6,408 bases of DNA from Deltaproteobacteria bacterium. GTDB lineage: Bacteria; Desulfobacterota; Desulfobacteria; Desulfobacterales; Desulfatibacillaceae. Numbering within the stretch: position 1 is the stretch's first letter; each line of letters starts with the position of its first letter. Shown piece by piece: positions 6,388 to 6,408 of the stretch. The notes below the pieces were generated by a model. That model searched no databases and had not been told where the DNA came from. It saw nothing but the letters and a program-made list of their open reading frames with translations. The DNA lies in the NCBI GenBank assembly GCA_019308705.1, contig JAFDHW010000146.1:1-6408 (forward strand). The letters run 5' to 3'. A program made the position numbers and the translations under genes.

Positions 6388-6404
6388 GCGGGCGGAATGC
6401 CCGC
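6388..6404. terminator. Hairpin just downstream of the desulfurase gene; possible terminator
   Basis: GCGGGC (6388-6393) and GCCCGC (6399-6404) form a 6-bp GC stem with a GGAAT loop, starting nine bases after the TAA at 6377-6379. The window stops four bases later, so it is not possible to see whether a T-run follows. Position favours a 3'-end role. Confidence 0.4.
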
Positions 6405-6408
6405 CCTG

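Overview
The window is GC-rich, gene-dense bacterial DNA holding four protein genes. Two lie on the minus strand (an incomplete pilC and a radical SAM gene) and two on the plus strand (pyruvate phosphate dikinase and a NifS-family cysteine desulfurase). The two pairs diverge from a gap of about 390 bases. The mix of a type IV pilus PilC, a 900-residue PPDK and a COG0731-type radical SAM protein fits an anaerobic Gram-negative bacterium, most likely in the Desulfobacterota/deltaproteobacterial group. This is an inference from protein style, since no rRNA or other marker is present.

Minus strand, bases 1-2048: the radical SAM gene (2048 down to 1110) is followed after only 24 bases by pilC (1085 down to the window edge). 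PilC has a perfect AGGAGG ribosome site and lacks only its last few dozen residues. The radical SAM protein carries the CxxxCxxC cluster motif and a C-terminal stretch that reads like a winged helix.

Central gap, 2049-2439: no convincing gene. It contains a weak promoter candidate for the radical SAM gene, one long nested hairpin, a second smaller hairpin and the ribosome site of PPDK.

Plus strand, bases 2440-6379: ppdK has all its catalytic motifs. After 79 bases that include a perfect 13-bp stem comes a PLP-dependent cysteine desulfurase that must start at TTG. Its active-site segment (STGAACHG) resembles selenocysteine lyases more than classical IscS. A further hairpin sits at the right edge.

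The genes are mostly housekeeping: pyruvate/PEP interconversion, sulfur (or selenium) transfer from an amino acid, a pilus platform protein and an Fe-S enzyme of unknown substrate. I see no mobile element, CRISPR array, tRNA, rRNA or clearly new multi-gene system. The points most worth a second look are the selenocysteine-lyase-like desulfurase, the radical SAM/winged-helix protein next to pilC, and the strong hairpins.
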